A stretch of DNA of 64,000 nt, taken from NCBI RefSeq assembly GCF_030936135.1, contig NC_082617.1:6430475-6494474 (forward strand), in the 5' to 3' direction. Under the pieces are notes generated by a model that was given only the letters and a program-made list of their open reading frames with translations, did no database searches and was not told the DNA's origin. A program made the position numbers and the translations under genes. Source of the DNA: Gavia stellata. Lineage: Eukaryota; Chordata; Aves; Gaviiformes; Gaviidae. Positions within the stretch are counted from its first letter, which is position 1. The number at the start of each line of letters is the position of its first letter. Below, one piece after another: positions 8,996 through 55,364 of the stretch.

Positions 8996-11900
8996 CTGTT
9001 TCAGTTCATCGGCATGCTCTAGGGCAAAAATGAGTTAATGACTACAAGTGTGCAAAACAGAATCCTCGCTGAGAAAGGGCCAAAGAAAGCAGTGAGCAGC
9101 CACGTGTCACGGTAGCTTTTTCTCTTGTTCGTGAACTTTGTGGCCTTGTATTTACGTAATTATGGGTTTGGGATTTTTTCAAATAACAGTGTTTACAGCC
9201 TTACCTTGGAGCACGAGTTATTTCATTTTGTATGACAGGAACACTGAAGTATACTAATCTCCCAACTGCTCAGAAGATACCACAATAGCCGAAAATGATG
9301 GATGAAGTGCCAGCCTTTGGCTTTAAATTGCAGTGTGCATTTTTTCAGTGACTAAGCGCTTAAGCTGTGTTACTGTTTCATAGGAGTAAACGTGTTGCCC
9401 TTGGAACCACCCATTTTTCTTGCCTTTTCAGGGTAAATATAGAACTTAGTCAAGCCAGCAGCATTCAGGTATAAGTTCCACACACACATTTTTGTCTCAT
9501 TAAAAAGATGTAGCAACATTTTAAATACAGGGTGAGCACTGTGATGAGGGGCTTGGTTGTTGCTCATGACGAGGTCATCAAACTTAGGGAGGGAGAGAGA
9601 AAATTCTCACTTAAAGTCAAAACCAGGAGAACAGGGCACTTACAGGGTGAATGTATACGCAGGGCACTCAACTGAACAGGGGACTGGTGCCTAAACAGAG
9701 CAAAAGCTGAGAAGTAACATCTATAGATGTTCATTTGTGCTCCTCTACTGTTCTTTTTGTACCTAGAGATTTGTATTCAGCATCCAGAGTGGGAAAGAGC
9801 CACACAGGGATGTTCTGCCGCAGGGTACCTCGGAGGTGAGGGCAAGCAGCCGGGCAGCGAGCAGCATCCTTTGTACCTGCTGGAGGAAGAGAAGTTTGGT
9901 GAGGGACTCTTGGTGGGTCAGAAGATGAACTTTGTGGCAGTTAGCGGCAGTGGCCAAGCTGCCTGCAGCACCACTAGCTGCTTCAGGAGCAAAACTCTGG
10001 TTGTGATGTGTGCAGCTCAGGCACGGCTTTCCAGGAGATGGCACTGCACAACGGGGCAAGGCGTGGGGATCCTGAGCTGCGGCAAAGTACCGCCCAGTGT
10101 CCAGCCCTGGCAGGATGGCCCCAGAAATGACCCTTGTCATTCAGACCTTTTGTGATTCTGCTTGCTCCTCTCACTGGTGAATCTTTTCAGGACTGACAGC
10201 CCGGAGAGGAAGAAATTCAATGGGCAAAGCTCAGTGATGAGGAACACCGGTACCCCTGGAAAAGTCCGGATGCCTGGGAACACAAACCAGCTCCCTCTGC
10301 TTCCCGCAAACACGGGCAGAGGACATTAAGTTGTCGGGAGCTCACGGCTCTTTTTGGGGTGAGTTCACTGCAGAACCGAATGGGCAGGCACAAAATAAAA
10401 AAAACGACACAAATTCTTTAATTATAAGCAAAGGGACAGGTTTTAAGATTTTTAGAAGACACATGAATACATCAGTATCCCACAGTACACTGCTGCCATA
10501 GCTACGTTGGAGTTGTGGGAGCAGATCCTCGCCAAAGGACAGAATGATATCATCTGCATGCTCACCTAAATTACCTTTACCTCCTCCAGCGTGTTTTTAA
10601 AGTTTGCCAAGCCTGTTCTGGCAAAGTATTCTTCTGTTTTTTTAATGTTTTTTTCCTATTGCCATCTGAGAGGTTATTGCCAGCAGGTACTGTCAGCGTA
10701 AGCGTGGTCTATTAAGTATGAAAATTGAAGCATTTAAGATTTTTTGTCTTTCTTGAAAGCATCTGACAAGAAGCTTCACACGAATGATCAGCACAGCTTC
10801 CAGGCTGCGTTTTGCGAGCAGGAATGAAGCCCACATTGCCGGCAAACTGGGCTCATGAGCCCTTGGGTCCCAGCCCCGCAAGGTGATTAACGCCAGGCTG
10901 AAGACCAGCCGCAGCAGGGATGGTTTCTGCTACCCGTACTGCCTGGGATCCCAAATTAGAGGTTGCCGTGTCAAGTGAGAAGTACAGACTTACAGTTGCT
11001 TCTGCTGCATTTGGGGTAACAGCGGCATTTGTGGGGCTGCGGCCAGAAGGACAGACCCAGTGGGAGAGCCCACGGCCAGCAAGTCTCTTGTCCGGAAGAG
11101 TGCTGAAGGTGGCACCTGGGATACAGGCACAGGATAATGCTTAATAAACACAACAAGCCTCCAGGCAAACCGGGTTCCAGTTGGCAGATTTTGGAAGGGG
11201 CAAACCAGCTGCCATACCACCAACAGGCCTCCCAGAAAAAAGCGGAGTGTCCTGCCACACATTCCCAGGGCACACTGGAGCAGATATGGAAACCAGTAAA
11301 CAAAAAAAGCCAGGCAGCTGGATTTTCAGGTCTGGCCACATGCTTGTGGAAAGGAATCCACCGACTCCAGATTCCTGTGCTCCCCGTGTCTCTGGATAAC
11401 AGGATGCCCCATCCTGGCAGGCCAGAAACCCACTGTGCAGTTGTGCCCTTTGCACGTCCAGCAGGAAACCCAGCCTGGCACTGAAAGTGAAACAGTTCTG
11501 GCCTTTATGATGATGAGTTCGGTTAAATATGGAACCAGTGAAAAACACAAGCAGATCAAAGTAGAGCTCGCAGCCTGTTATTAAATTAAGCTGAGAAGAC
11601 ACAAGCTTGGAATAACTCCATGCCATAGGATAATCCTATGTAATGGGGATAGATACCCATTCCCCTCAGAGGGTTTCCAGCAGCCTGCACGCTACAGACG
11701 GGGCTCACACCACCACGGTGTCCTACCCCGGGGGCCTGCACCCTCTGCCCCATTTCAGGAGGTCCCCAGCCTGGGTCTGCCCCTCCACTCTGGGGAAGAC
11801 TCCCACCCACCACAGGTGCTCGGCCCGCAGCTCCTGTGCAGCTCCTCAGAGCGGGTGCATTGCAGGTGCTCGGCCACCAGCAGCGTGAAGACCACATTTA

Positions 11901-14559
11901 TAGCATAAAGCGTCATGTGATAATCTTTTCTTTTTGGATGACGAGGCTGAAAGCTCATTAAAGCTATTATAACAGAGGTTACAGGTGTAACAGAGGAGAG
12001 CCATTATTGTGTTTATGCTGTTGCAGCAACGTGTATAATTTAGTTTTCAAACTTTAATCATTTGGCTGCTAGAACAAACGGATTAGCGTGGTGATGTTTT
12101 CCAGAGGAAGACGCCAATGATGTAGTTTACAGGGCTTGATGATTTGCTCACGTATCTGGGATTCCCATGGGACAGGAGATAGGATCTGATGGCTCACCAA
12201 ACACATTACAGAATCTATCTCGCTTCACCTCACTGAGTTTTGTCCCTTCTGAATTTATCTTGCCTTTTTTCTTCCCTGCTGCTTTATCTCAGTCCTTAAA
12301 GTGGGGAGGGAGGAGGCAAGAAAAGCCACCTCTGCTCCTGCTCACTCACAGTCCCAAGGTGAGCAGACCGTGGAGATCCCAGCCCCTGGCCGGCGAGACA
12401 CACCTCCAGTGACAGCAGAGGTGAGGCCCAGGCTTAACTGCAGAGCCCAAGCTGATAAATTATCCCAGACTGATAAGACCATGCCCTGAGCCAGCAAAAG
12501 TTGAGGAAGCAGTGGCGGCACCGGGAAGCGGCATCAGGAAAGGCTTAGGTCAGGGAGAGCATGGGGCAGGGATGTGGCTGAGGTTCACGGAGCAGAAGTG
12601 AGGCGGGCATGGCAGGGCCGAGGTTGTAGAAGAGGAATCAACAGCATTTGAGTCTGGGGTAAGCAGAATCAATATATATCAGAGCTCCCTGTTCACACAC
12701 ACACAGCCCCTTAGTGAATGGGTTGGACCTGGATCAGAAAATAATATAAAGCCAGCAGGATGGTGGATGGACAGAGACCCTATGGCCACATCCCCTCCGT
12801 GGGGCTCAGACTCACCCACACTGACACCTCTCCCAGCAGGGCACGTGTTCAGAGAAGCACTGTCCCTTTAAAAAATGTGAATTTGGCCAGAAACAATTAT
12901 GCAGCATAAACACAGAAAAATCAACAGGGTGAATTTCGAACTAATAAAGATTTAATCTCTAAGTCATAAGACTGCATTTGTTAAGAAAATATACATACCC
13001 CTGAGAATCCAGCTACGGTTGCTATATTACACACTGTTCAGCAGCTCACTGGGCATTTTTCCAAATCTGTTTATTTTTAACATCAGTCACATTATTCAAT
13101 TAATTACAAAAACACTGAGGTTTTCAGGAGATGTTTCTGATAAAACTGCAGAGTAAATATGCGTGAGAAGAGCGAGGATTATAATCTCTGTAAACCTTAG
13201 CATTTGGGGCTGTTGCTATAAACAAGAAAAGTCCTCCAAGGAGGTTATTTATCAGAATGAATCATACCAGATAACACACGGCCTCCTCCCACACGACAGA
13301 GAGATCGTTTGTCCTTTACCTTGTGATGGAGGCAAAAGATCGACATGTCTGTCAGCAGTACGCTCAGGGAATGAGAAGTGTGAGGAATTGGGCTGGATTC
13401 TTCAGATGCTTCCAGCATTCGAGCATCCCACCTTGGCAAATATTAAATATTTAGCAGGCTGAGCTCTTTCCCAGTAAACTGAGAAACAGAAAGCAAAAAA
13501 ACCCAGCCCATCTCTAGCAATGTCTTGAGGCCTTGAAAACACCAGATATCCATTGATGGGATGATTCAAGCCCTGCCTTTAAGAGCAGCCTCCACAAACC
13601 CTGCCCTGTCGGAGACTGGTATCTCCGGCAATGGTTTCACTGTCCCAATATGAAATGCTTTCCCAGCCCAAAGTCTGTCTATCTGCTTAACCTGGTAAGC
13701 AAGAATCGTGACAACGTATTTGGCTTAATCCAGCTTTTAACTTTTATCCAAGTACGTTGCTGTGTACTTTTCCTAGCAGATTTTTTTTTTAAAGACTCAC
13801 ATTGTGGTAGAATTGTTTGATAGCTCTGATATTGTCTGCATAGATGGCAAAGATTAAAGGCAAGGAGTCTGGGCATCAAAGCCTGGCAAAGAGAGCGAGA
13901 ACTCCCAGGCTTTCATCCAAGCTCTGCTAGACATGCAAATCAGCCTTGGGAAAAGTCCCTCCCATATAAGCCTCAACTTCTGTGCGATAGAGACTCTTAG
14001 GCACATCCCTAACTTTAAAAAATAGGCAAATCATGTTGATGATTGCAGTCTCCTTCAGGACAAGGAGAGACATTTTGTTCTGCTTGCCCTTAAACGATGG
14101 AATCCTGCCTAACCAGGGATGCCAGCCACAGCACAGGACACGGCAGCAGCACGTAATAACAAGGAGCCATTTTGATGAAGTTTAACTGGTTGCCACATCT
14201 CACACACGGAGGGTGAGACTCCAGCTCCTGGCCCTGCCTCGAGCTGCCCGCAGTGATGTGCGGTGCCAGGGCCTCCTTCCCACTGCAGGACAGCCAGGCC
14301 AGATGCTACTGGTCAGCCTGACCCACGGCCCGCTCTGTGGTACCTGGAGGCGCAGAGTAAGGACAGGGTGGCCGCACCACTGCGTTTGTCAGGCAGCGCT
14401 GCCTGAAGAGCAGCATGCCTGCAGCACGTGTGACAACACCATTGGAAGAGATGTCACCAGGAGCTGCTTGGGCAGGGAAGGCATTGGGACAAGGACAGGG
14501 CACGGGGTCCTGGCTGTCAACGGGCAGCACTGAAGAGGACAAAGAGAGACGACGTCTGT
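8996..14559. other. Intergenic NAIF1-EEIG1, no gene recognised
   Basis: About 5.6 kb of mixed composition. Open frames here (for example 9727-10155, 142 aa) show no domain, conserved motif or splice context. A short CA run lies near 12697. No avian CR1 3' end, tRNA or retrovirus-like element was recognised. From about 14.2 kb the sequence becomes GC-richer towards the next CpG island. Distal enhancers or a noncoding transcript cannot be excluded. Confidence 0.5.
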
Positions 14560-15303
14560 CGGAGCTGCCTCTCCCATCACCTCAGCCCAGGCAGGGACAC
14601 TTCGACTGCAGGCTCCAGGGACCGAGGCCTGCCATCCCCTCAGCCAGCCCGCTCCAGCCCCACACACTCCAGTGCCAGCTCGGGGCTGCTCGGCCTGCGG
14701 AAGGGCTATGGGACATCCGGGGGGGGGCAGGAAAACCCCCTGCCCGGCAGCCACACGACTGACCGACCAGGCAGCCACGCTGGGCCGCGCTCCCGCCACC
14801 CTCCCCGCTGAGGCGACGCAACACCGGGTCCACCACAGAGCCCCCCGCTTCCCACCCACCCCTTCAGCCAGGGGGCGGGTCTTGCCCAAACCGACAGCCT
14901 TTGCCTCCAATCCCTGTGCTTTCTGCCCCGCCCCGTGCCGGAGCAACCAATCAAAGTCTTGTCTACTCGGCCCGCCTCCTTGCTGCTTGCCCAATCGGGC
15001 GGCGCCGTTCTCGTGCTCCCCTCCCCCCTCTCCGGGGAGGAGGGCGGTGGGAGGGGGGTTACGTAGTGTCGGGTTGGTATTCCTGAAGCGTGGTGGTAGC
15101 GTTGCTCTGCCTTGTGGCTGCCTGCGGCGTTGGCGTAGCGGCCGCAGTTGGCGTAGCGCTAGCAGAGGCGGCTGTGGCGGGGAGCAGCGGTGGCTGTGGC
15201 GGCCGTGCGAGGAGAGGGCAGGAGGTGCGAGCAGGGCCGGGCCGGGCAGGGACCGGGCCGGGACCGGGCCGCAGGTCGGTGGAGGGGGCCAGGAAGCGGG
15301 CAG
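14560..15303 (+). promoter_or_regulatory. EEIG1: CpG-island promoter, probably of EEIG1
   Basis: A dense CpG island carries three forward CCAAT boxes at 14907, 14947 and 14991, spaced about 40 bp apart, followed by a CRE/ATF-like TTACGTAG at 15060-15067. The island lies 1.8-2.5 kb upstream of the EEIG1 coding exon on the same strand and is the only strong CpG promoter before it. A noncoding first exon around 15.1-15.3 kb is therefore likely, but its donor is not obvious. It could also drive a separate noncoding transcript. Confidence 0.6.
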
Positions 15304-15745
15304 AGACCTCCCGTAGGTCAGCTCGTGACTGGGGGGGGGGCAGGAGGGGGGCTGAGACCTGGCTGCAGCTTGGTGCACGGTTCATGGGGCCAGAGCTGGG
15401 CTGTGGCCCGGCCGTGGCCCAGTGCATGACCCTTGGGGCTGGGAGAGGGACTGAGACCTGGCTGCAGTTCCCTCTGTGGTTCACAGGGCTGGGAGGCAGG
15501 CTGAGACCTGGCCACCATTCAGTGCACGGCTCAGAAAGCGAGCTGAGACCTGACCACAGCTTAGTGCATGGCCCAGGGGTGCCAGGGGACAGGCTGTGAC
15601 CTCACTGCAGCCTGGTGCGTGGTCCGCGGGGCCCAGAGGTGTGTTGAGACCTGTCTGCATCTCAGTGCGCAGTCCAGGGGGCTGGAAGGCAGGCTGAGAC
15701 CTAGCTGCAGCTCGGCGCAGGGGCAGAGGGGGCAGCTATGGCTCG
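15304..15745 (+). repeat. Degenerate ~50-bp minisatellite next to the EEIG1 CpG island
   Basis: The motif GCTGAGACCTGGCTGCAGCT, or a close variant, recurs with GAGACC-type anchors at about 15304, 15354, 15453, 15504, 15545, 15595, 15646 and 15696. Intervals are mostly 50-51 bp, with one of 41 and one double interval of 99. Each unit continues with a CAGTGCATGG-like core and a GGGGCTGGGAGGCAG-like end. About nine diverged units fill roughly 440 bp. A frame running through part of it (15090-15599) repeats a short peptide only because of the repeat and is not considered a gene. Confidence 0.75.
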
Positions 15746-48551
<32,806 letters not shown>

Positions 48552-51500
48552 ATGTGAAGAACAGGGTAGAGCTGCTGGAAACAGGTCCCCTACCCAGTCT
48601 GCTGCCACATGGATGCCAACCTTTACCTCTCTTCATGCAGCATTCCAGAAGGGATTTCTCCACGCCCCTCCCCATACGTTTGCACTGCAGAACTACTCCG
48701 AGACCACTCCAGATCATGCACTTTCCCTGCGTTGGCATTACCCTTCTCCACTTCCCGGTTCTTCCAGTGCCTGCCTTCCCCCTGTTCCTGATCAGACACA
48801 AAGTGTCTGTTGGGCTTATTCTTAGTCCTACAGGATGTTGCTCATCTGCATCCCTCACTCCACCCATTCACTTGCAACAGGGGACTTCTCAGCTTCTTTC
48901 TCCCCAAAACATTGGGTTATACCACTGTGAACTCTTTAAACCACTGGGGGAGGGGGAAACCATTCTAACCAAACCGAGAGCTGCTCGTTGGTGACACGGT
49001 GAAATGGCCACTTGCAGGATGCTTTATTCCATTGACTCTGCAAGGGAACATCACCTTCCAAGGCAACGGTTGTACTGAACAAGGTATGCTATGGTGTGCA
49101 CTTCACCTTCCTACCCTCAAATCCCCAAACATCCTCTTCTCATAGGAAATATCTCCCAAAAGTGCATTTCAGAAAACTACCACAATCCAGATGGGAGTTG
49201 ATAAACGGTTAAATGCTAGTGCTTGTTATACCACTAACTGCATTACGCCCTTCCACTGCTGGGCATGGAAGGGCAGTGTTCATCTATTACGGTTAGCAGG
49301 AGCACTTTAGAGGTTCCAGATTTTACCTGGAGGAGGCTTCTACTTGCTGTTCCAGGACCATAATCCCTGTTCGCTGGACTGATTCAGCAAATAGTCACTG
49401 TTGGAGCTTGGAATACAAAGCCTCTTTTTTTTTTTTGGTGCAGGAAGGGAACTGCCCATCTTGGACTGTGAAAAGAATCTGGTTATCTGATAGCCCTCCC
49501 CTGGGCCAGAGCAGGATGCAGTTGACTGCAGTGGTCTCTCCGTTGTGGTAGCGATTAACAATTGCCTCTCTTGGCCTGGGCTAGTAAGGGGATTGGTGTT
49601 GGTTGGCCTTTCTTGCCCTGTTAGCAGAGATCTATGCCTGAGCTGGTTCCTTTTGGGGCTGGGGAGAAGCCACTGTTTCTGCCTTCAAAGGTAGAACGGG
49701 TGTTTTCTGCTGCGTTAGCCACAGCAGCCGTTCTTACCTGCTCCGTGGCGAGTAAACTCTTCTGACAAGGCTTCAAACTGTTTTCTGGTTGATCTTTCAA
49801 TTGCTGTTCTTTGGGTTTGGTTTCTGCAGTTGTTTGACACTTTAGCTGCCTCTTTTCCTTGCAGTGTGTGGCAGAGATGTCGGTCCCTTTCAGCTCCCAC
49901 TTATAGATTCTCCCGGCAGCTGAATTGCAAACGAGGATCTATGCAGACTCCAGCTGTGGGCCGTCAGCAGGCTGTGCTTGCAGCCCTTCCTGTACAGAGA
50001 CTCTCAGCTGATAAGCTATTTCTGTGTAGTGCCCTTTCCTCTTTTGCCGGTGTACTGTAGTAGCAGTCAGCGACCCTGCACTCGGAGCAATGGCACGCTC
50101 CCGGGCATGACTGGGAACGTGCCCTCCTCTGACACACGTGTGCGTACACACACACAGGCACACACTTGTCCCATTCAGCAAGGAAAGACTTGTAACTGAT
50201 CATGTTGTTGTTCAAATTCTTAGTTATTGTAAAGCCTTTTTTTAAAGGAGAAAAAAAAAAAGGATTAATTGTGGTCCCTGTGGCCAGAATGCATGCAGAT
50301 GAGCTACTAGAAAAGGGAATTTGGCAGAATGAGAAACAAGGAATGAAAGGGCCTTGATTTATATCTTTTTTTTTTTTTTTTTGCCCTGCTAGCTAAGGAT
50401 GGCTGCATGGGGAGGGTGCTAGGCAGTGTGGCAAAGCTATACAGCTGCTTACTCTCTTTCGACGGTTTCTCTCTTTGAGTCAAGAGGTTTCTTTTTGTAT
50501 TTGGACAGACCACATATAGGATATGGATCTTTTTCACCCTTTCCCTTCAAAAGGAATTAAATTTGGACTAGGGTGAGAAGGTGTACGGACAACACCTTGG
50601 TTTGGTTTAATGTAGGGAAAAAGTACTGGATCTTTTGAGTCTGTCTAGAACAAAAGCTCTTTCACACTTGCTGGTGTTTTTTAATGGTGATCTCTTCTTC
50701 ATTCAGTCTGGGTAGGTTTGGCACTCGCTAGCAGGCTGGTGAGCATCCTGCCTTGTTCCTGGGATGCTGTGTGTCTGCAGGAAGGGGAGAACTGCTTGCT
50801 TTTCTCTCTCCCTGGGGCTCTGCCAGAAAGCCAGGCCTGGCCTGACCCTCTGCTCAGGTCAGGGTGAGGGCAACAGCAGGCTCAGGCAGCAATGGGTGTT
50901 CCTGCCCTGTCTGCGGGTGGCTGCGCAGAGCTGAGGGTCAGGCTGCTCCCCAGCACCTGCTGCTCCCCAGGGGCCGGCGAAGCCCCTCGGGAAAATCGAG
51001 TCCAACCAGGACTTGAAAGAAGCAAATATAAGCTAGGAAAGAAGCCAAAACCCAGCTCACTTCTGCTGCTTTGCTTCTGTTCCCATGAAAAAAAACAATG
51101 GCAGTCACTGTCAGAGCAGTTGGGAACCCAGGGTTTTCTTCTGGGTTCCCATTGGCAAGAGTCGGCTGCTCCAAGGTGCTGGCAGCTCGGCATGTCACGA
51201 AATCCCCAGTGGGACAGAGGGAGGAATCTCTTCCCAGTGAAGCAAGAGGAGAAGCAGTTGAACTTTTTAGAAAGCTGGGCTCATCTTCCCAGGCTGGCAG
51301 AGGCATAACCTGCCCCATCGCATAGCTGAGGCCAACCTGGGCATGTCTCTGGTTTCTCTTACAGCGGCTTGGCACATCACTGCTTGCATTTTTGATAACT
51401 GTGTCTCATAGGGTATCTCTTCCTTGTCTCCACGTTATTATTGACTCCACAGATCCTGGCCTTTACGTAGCTTTTTAACTCTCCTACCCCTCGTTTTGAG

Positions 51501-53755
51501 TAAGAAAGCAGCCCTAGTCATTCAGGGTGGTGCAGCGCAGACAGGGCTGGAGCACCCAGAGCAGACCTGGAGGGAGGAAGGAGCAGTCTGTTCCTATTTC
51601 TAGATCCCATGCAGAGCTCCCGCTGCATGTCCATCACGAGCGATGCTCAACGGTCCCTGGCCGGTGGTGGGTGTACGAGGCGGTGGCGATGGAAGTGGGG
51701 TTGCTTGTCCCGCAGACTTGCTGCCGTCTCTCGGGAAGCTGCGTCTTGTGAGCACTTTTTTCCTTGTGGCATCCCTGCCGTCTGTTCCTTGTTGAACTTT
51801 GAACATTTAAGAAGTGAATCAATTTCCAGACCCAAACCGCTGGCTAGTTTCCTTTGGGTTTTTTTTTGTCGTGAAGTTTATTGAATTTTCTTTTTTTTAT
51901 AAACCCAGCAGGCTGGTGTTTTTTTTGACTGCATTATTGTTTCATTGATATTTTATTCCTGGGGGGGCTAAGCGGGGATGTTCTTCCCCACATTGTTCCC
52001 CTTCTCGGGGGGGATTCAGAGGTGGCTTAAACAAGTGAAAGGACCTTATTGGCAAGACTCTGCATCCCCTGGGTCTCTGATGCTGGCGAGCAGAGCTGCT
52101 CACGCCTGGCTGACCCTGGAGAGCAGAGCTGGCTCTCTGCTCCAGTCTTGGGGCCAGGCGAAATGTGTGGGCTCTGCTCTCCTGGTTTCTGGACCTTTAG
52201 CTGGTGGAAGCCCATTGCAAAGAGTTGGGAAATTCAGTGTAACTTTTTTACTAACTTTTTTTTTAAAACCAGTATAAACTGAGTGAATGTCCAAAAGAAT
52301 AGGCTTAGTTGTGACTTGGTGAAGGAGACGGGTTTCAATTGGAAATTGTGATGGAAAAAGGGGGAGAAGGATGTTGCTCCTCCATCTTCTTCTTTTGTAT
52401 GGTTGGCACTTTAAATAGGGGCCTTCGTGCTGTCCTGACCTTCTGTGCGATGGGCGGCGGGCATGTGATCTCTCCCCCCCCTTATAGCCACATCACTTTG
52501 CCCCCTGCAGAAAGTTAATAAGCCCTTTTAAATGTTTGCTTCAGTTTTTAGAGGGTTCCGAACCGGGCCAAGACCTGAAGAAAGACGTATTTCATTCCCA
52601 TCTTAATAGGAGGGGTTGACTTTTTATTTATTTTGTTGTTGCTGTTTCTTTTTAAACTGGTGGCTGTGCAGCTGGACTCTGCAAGCGCTGTTGTGAACCT
52701 CTGGGAAAATCTCACTCCAGGTACGCTAGAGCACCTAGGTTAAACACCCCTCCTGGAGAGGGGCCCCCCGCTCCCCTCCTCGCTGCCTTACCCGGGAGCT
52801 GCAAATTCACCCTCCGCCCCTCCTGCCCCATCCCCTGCCACCCCACCTAGTCTCTAGCTGAGTTCTTGCTCTGGTGACTGAGCCCTGTGGACAAGGCTGG
52901 TCCCCGGGGGCAAGTTCCGACAAACACTGCCTGGTCGCAGGTGTTTGTCCTTGAAAAGCCACTTCCTCGCTGGGGGGGTTGATGAGCGCAAAATTCCCCC
53001 CGCCACACCCTGCTTCCCTCCCGAGAGCTGCATCATCCATCAGCCCACCTGCGCCATCCGAGCCCGATGCCCTCCGCAGCTCCACGTTGTGTCACCCCTG
53101 CCCCATCGGGAGGGAGTGGATGTGGAAACCTGGGAAATAAAAAAGGAATTTGGATGAAGCTGTGAGCGGGAGGTGTGGCTGCGCCTCGTGACTTGCCTCA
53201 AACACAAGGAATAATGGTAGAGCCCGTATTTTTGTGGGGGGAGGGAGGGAAAGGGGAGATCATGTTTTATTTTCTTGAAAGTTAATTGAGCTTGGTGATC
53301 TTCAGATGAGGCGCGCACTTGATTTATATCAGATTCTATAGAGAGATCGCTGATATTTTTGGAAAGGGAATGGGTCTATGCAAACTTCCAAAATTGCTTG
53401 AAAGATAGTTTAACATTTTTTTACTTTAAAATCTAAAGATAAATCTAACTTTTTTCTTAAAGCAGAAGTGTGTTTAGAAAGAGAAGCTACTTCCACTGCT
53501 CTATTTTGATGATGATTCTTGGAAAGTTTGGGCTGGAGGGAATGACTATTTTTCACCATTTTTATCTTGCTCCTCTAGTTTTCTGTTTCTTTTTCTAACG
53601 GAATGCTGTGCCGTCTTTGATTCAACAGATCGTGTTTGTATTTTCTGTATCTGGTTCCTAACGTAGAGAAATAACAAATATATGAGGAAATCAATATAAT
53701 GTCAAATGTTGTTATGGTTTGGGGGAAAAATAAAGGTTTTTGGTACTTCACACTG
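48552..53755 (+). other. EEIG1: Probable EEIG1 3' UTR (about 5.2 kb)
   Basis: After the TAA at 48549-48551 there is no recognisable gene until the DPM2 island. AATAAA hexamers occur at 53136-53141 and 53729-53734. The AT-rich segment around the last one (about 53.2-53.75 kb) and the rise in GC beyond 53.8 kb suggest the distal site is the main 3' end. T-runs (for example 50366-50382) are frequent. From memory, the human transcript also has a multi-kilobase 3' UTR. The end point is inferred, not shown. Confidence 0.5.
53729..53734 (+). terminator. EEIG1: Distal polyadenylation signal, probably EEIG1
   Basis: AATAAA in AT-rich sequence, followed by a GGTTTTTGGT G/T-rich element. An earlier AATAAA lies at 53136-53141. 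Confidence 0.55.
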
Positions 53756-54830
53756 ATTCTTCTTGCTTTGTTTCCCATTTTAAACGTATCTTTGGTTCAA
53801 AAATACCTGCTACGGAAGCAGAAGGGTGAGACAGGGCCTGCTGGCATGCAGGGCCCTGGAACAGGATTTGGTTTTGCCCTCCTGGATTTCTGTGGCACCT
53901 GGGGGTGGAGATCCCTGCCAGCCCTTCCTGGCAGATGGGAGAAGGGCTGGAGAGGGGAGCTAGCAGCACAGCTCAAGTCCAGGGGCAGCAACAGCCTGCC
54001 ATCCAGGGGGAAGGTGAACTGGTATTGAGTTGCTGGCAATGCCTCGTGTACCACAGCACTGCGTCCTCATCGAGCCTGTGCTTGAGCAGCCCCATCCTGC
54101 CCTGCTGCAGAGCAGGACCGGGCACCCCTGGGCCCTGCCCGGGGCCATCTCGCCAGGCTGGCCTGGGGGAAGGTGCCACAGCCCTGTGGAGCTACAGGGA
54201 ACACCTGTGGGCCCTTGTGGCAGTGCCTGTGCTTCTTCCACCACAGGCTGAGAATCCCATTAATGGAGGTTTGAGCCAAATTTGGTGCCCTGGTACTTGC
54301 TGCTGATGTATGCAAAGGCTGGAGGGGACCAGGGCCCCTGGGAGGAAGCAGCTTTGCTCTTCCCACCCTCCTGAAGCTTCAGCCATGTGTACTGATTAGC
54401 TACACCTGTGAGTCCCATGCAGGGTCTTCGCCTTTCCCTTGGCTGCCTGCCCTTCCTCAGGCACTCCTGATCCCTTGTGTCCCTTGGCCCTTCGGTCTTG
54501 CTTTTCCCTTTCCTCCAGTTGCAGTGTGTGTGGAGAAATGGCTGGGGTGCAGGATGCGAGCGTCTCTGGTGTGGGAGCTGGTTGTGAGCTGGTTGGTTTC
54601 AAGATGAGTCACTTCCATCAGAGCCCACAGACATCAGGTGGCAGATGAACCCAGAGCGCCCTGCTGCCCAAGGAGACCGTCCTCTCCTGTCACCAAGCAA
54701 TGGCACCGAAGGCACAGGAGAGGGGATGCTTCAGGAGAAGAGCTTCACTCCTCCTCTTTCCCTCCGGGACAAGCTTGTTTCAAGCTGTAAAAAAGGATCT
54801 TAGTGCTGTGGGTGAGGCACTGAAAGGGCT
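53756..54830. other. Intergenic EEIG1-DPM2
   Basis: About 1.1 kb of GC-moderate sequence grading into the DPM2 CpG island. No gene, RNA or repeat was recognised. Open frames on both strands overlap each other and lack conserved content. Confidence 0.5.
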
Positions 54831-55364
54831 GTGGGCCTGGGGCCTGCGGCAGGGGCTGCCGGCCTGGCCTCGCAGCCTGTCAGGCGTTCCCCCTGTGCCA
54901 GGGCCCAGGCAGCCGAGGGCTCCCTAACAACGCACATCTCCCAGCGGCGATTCTGGGAATTTCACCTGCTTCACAACGCACCGGCCTCCCCCGGCCGATG
55001 CACCCCGGTGGGAGCTAACGTAGGGGCTGAGGGCTGCACTGGCCGCCCTGTCCCTTCCCCGGGGCGGGGGGAGCGTTGATGCAGCCCGACACAGCCCCTG
55101 CGCCGCTCGGCCCCTCCGCTACCCCGGCGGAGAAGGCGGCCCTGTGCTGCGGCCGGGCCGGAGCTGCCGCCCCGGGACTACACCTCCCGTCATGCTCCGG
55201 GCGGGCTGCGCCCACGCTTCCCACAATGCCGCGGGCCTCTGGCCGCCTCCGCTGATTGGCCGTCTCCGGCCGAGGGGAGAGCGGGGCTGGCATGAGGCGT
55301 GCTGATTGGTGGTTACTCCCGGAAGGGTGGGGCTGGCGGAGGGAGGCCGGGGCCGCTGGTCGCC
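54831..55364 (+). promoter_or_regulatory. DPM2: DPM2 CpG-island promoter
   Basis: A CpG-dense, TATA-less region just upstream of the DPM2 start codon, continuing into intron 1. It contains two ZNF143/STAF-like elements (55178-55196 and 55218-55229) and two inverted CCAAT boxes (ATTGG at 55255 and 55305) exactly 50 bp apart. This combination is typical of housekeeping promoters and fits a constitutive ER enzyme subunit. Confidence 0.8.
55178..55196 (+). promoter_or_regulatory. ZNF143/STAF-like element
   Basis: ACTACACCTCCCGTCATGC closely resembles the ZNF143 consensus (ACTACAATTCCCAGCATGC type). A second, partial copy, TTCCCACAATGC, follows at 55218-55229. Both lie 135-190 bp upstream of the DPM2 start codon. 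Confidence 0.65.

Noticed and set aside
9727-10155. 142-residue plus-strand frame in the NAIF1-EEIG1 interval
   Set aside because: Low-information composition, an overlapping equal-length frame on the other strand, and no homologue recognised.
15090-15599. 169-residue frame with repeated AETWLQL-like peptides
   Set aside because: Explained by the ~50-bp minisatellite. The period is not a multiple of three, so the peptide repeat is not maintained.
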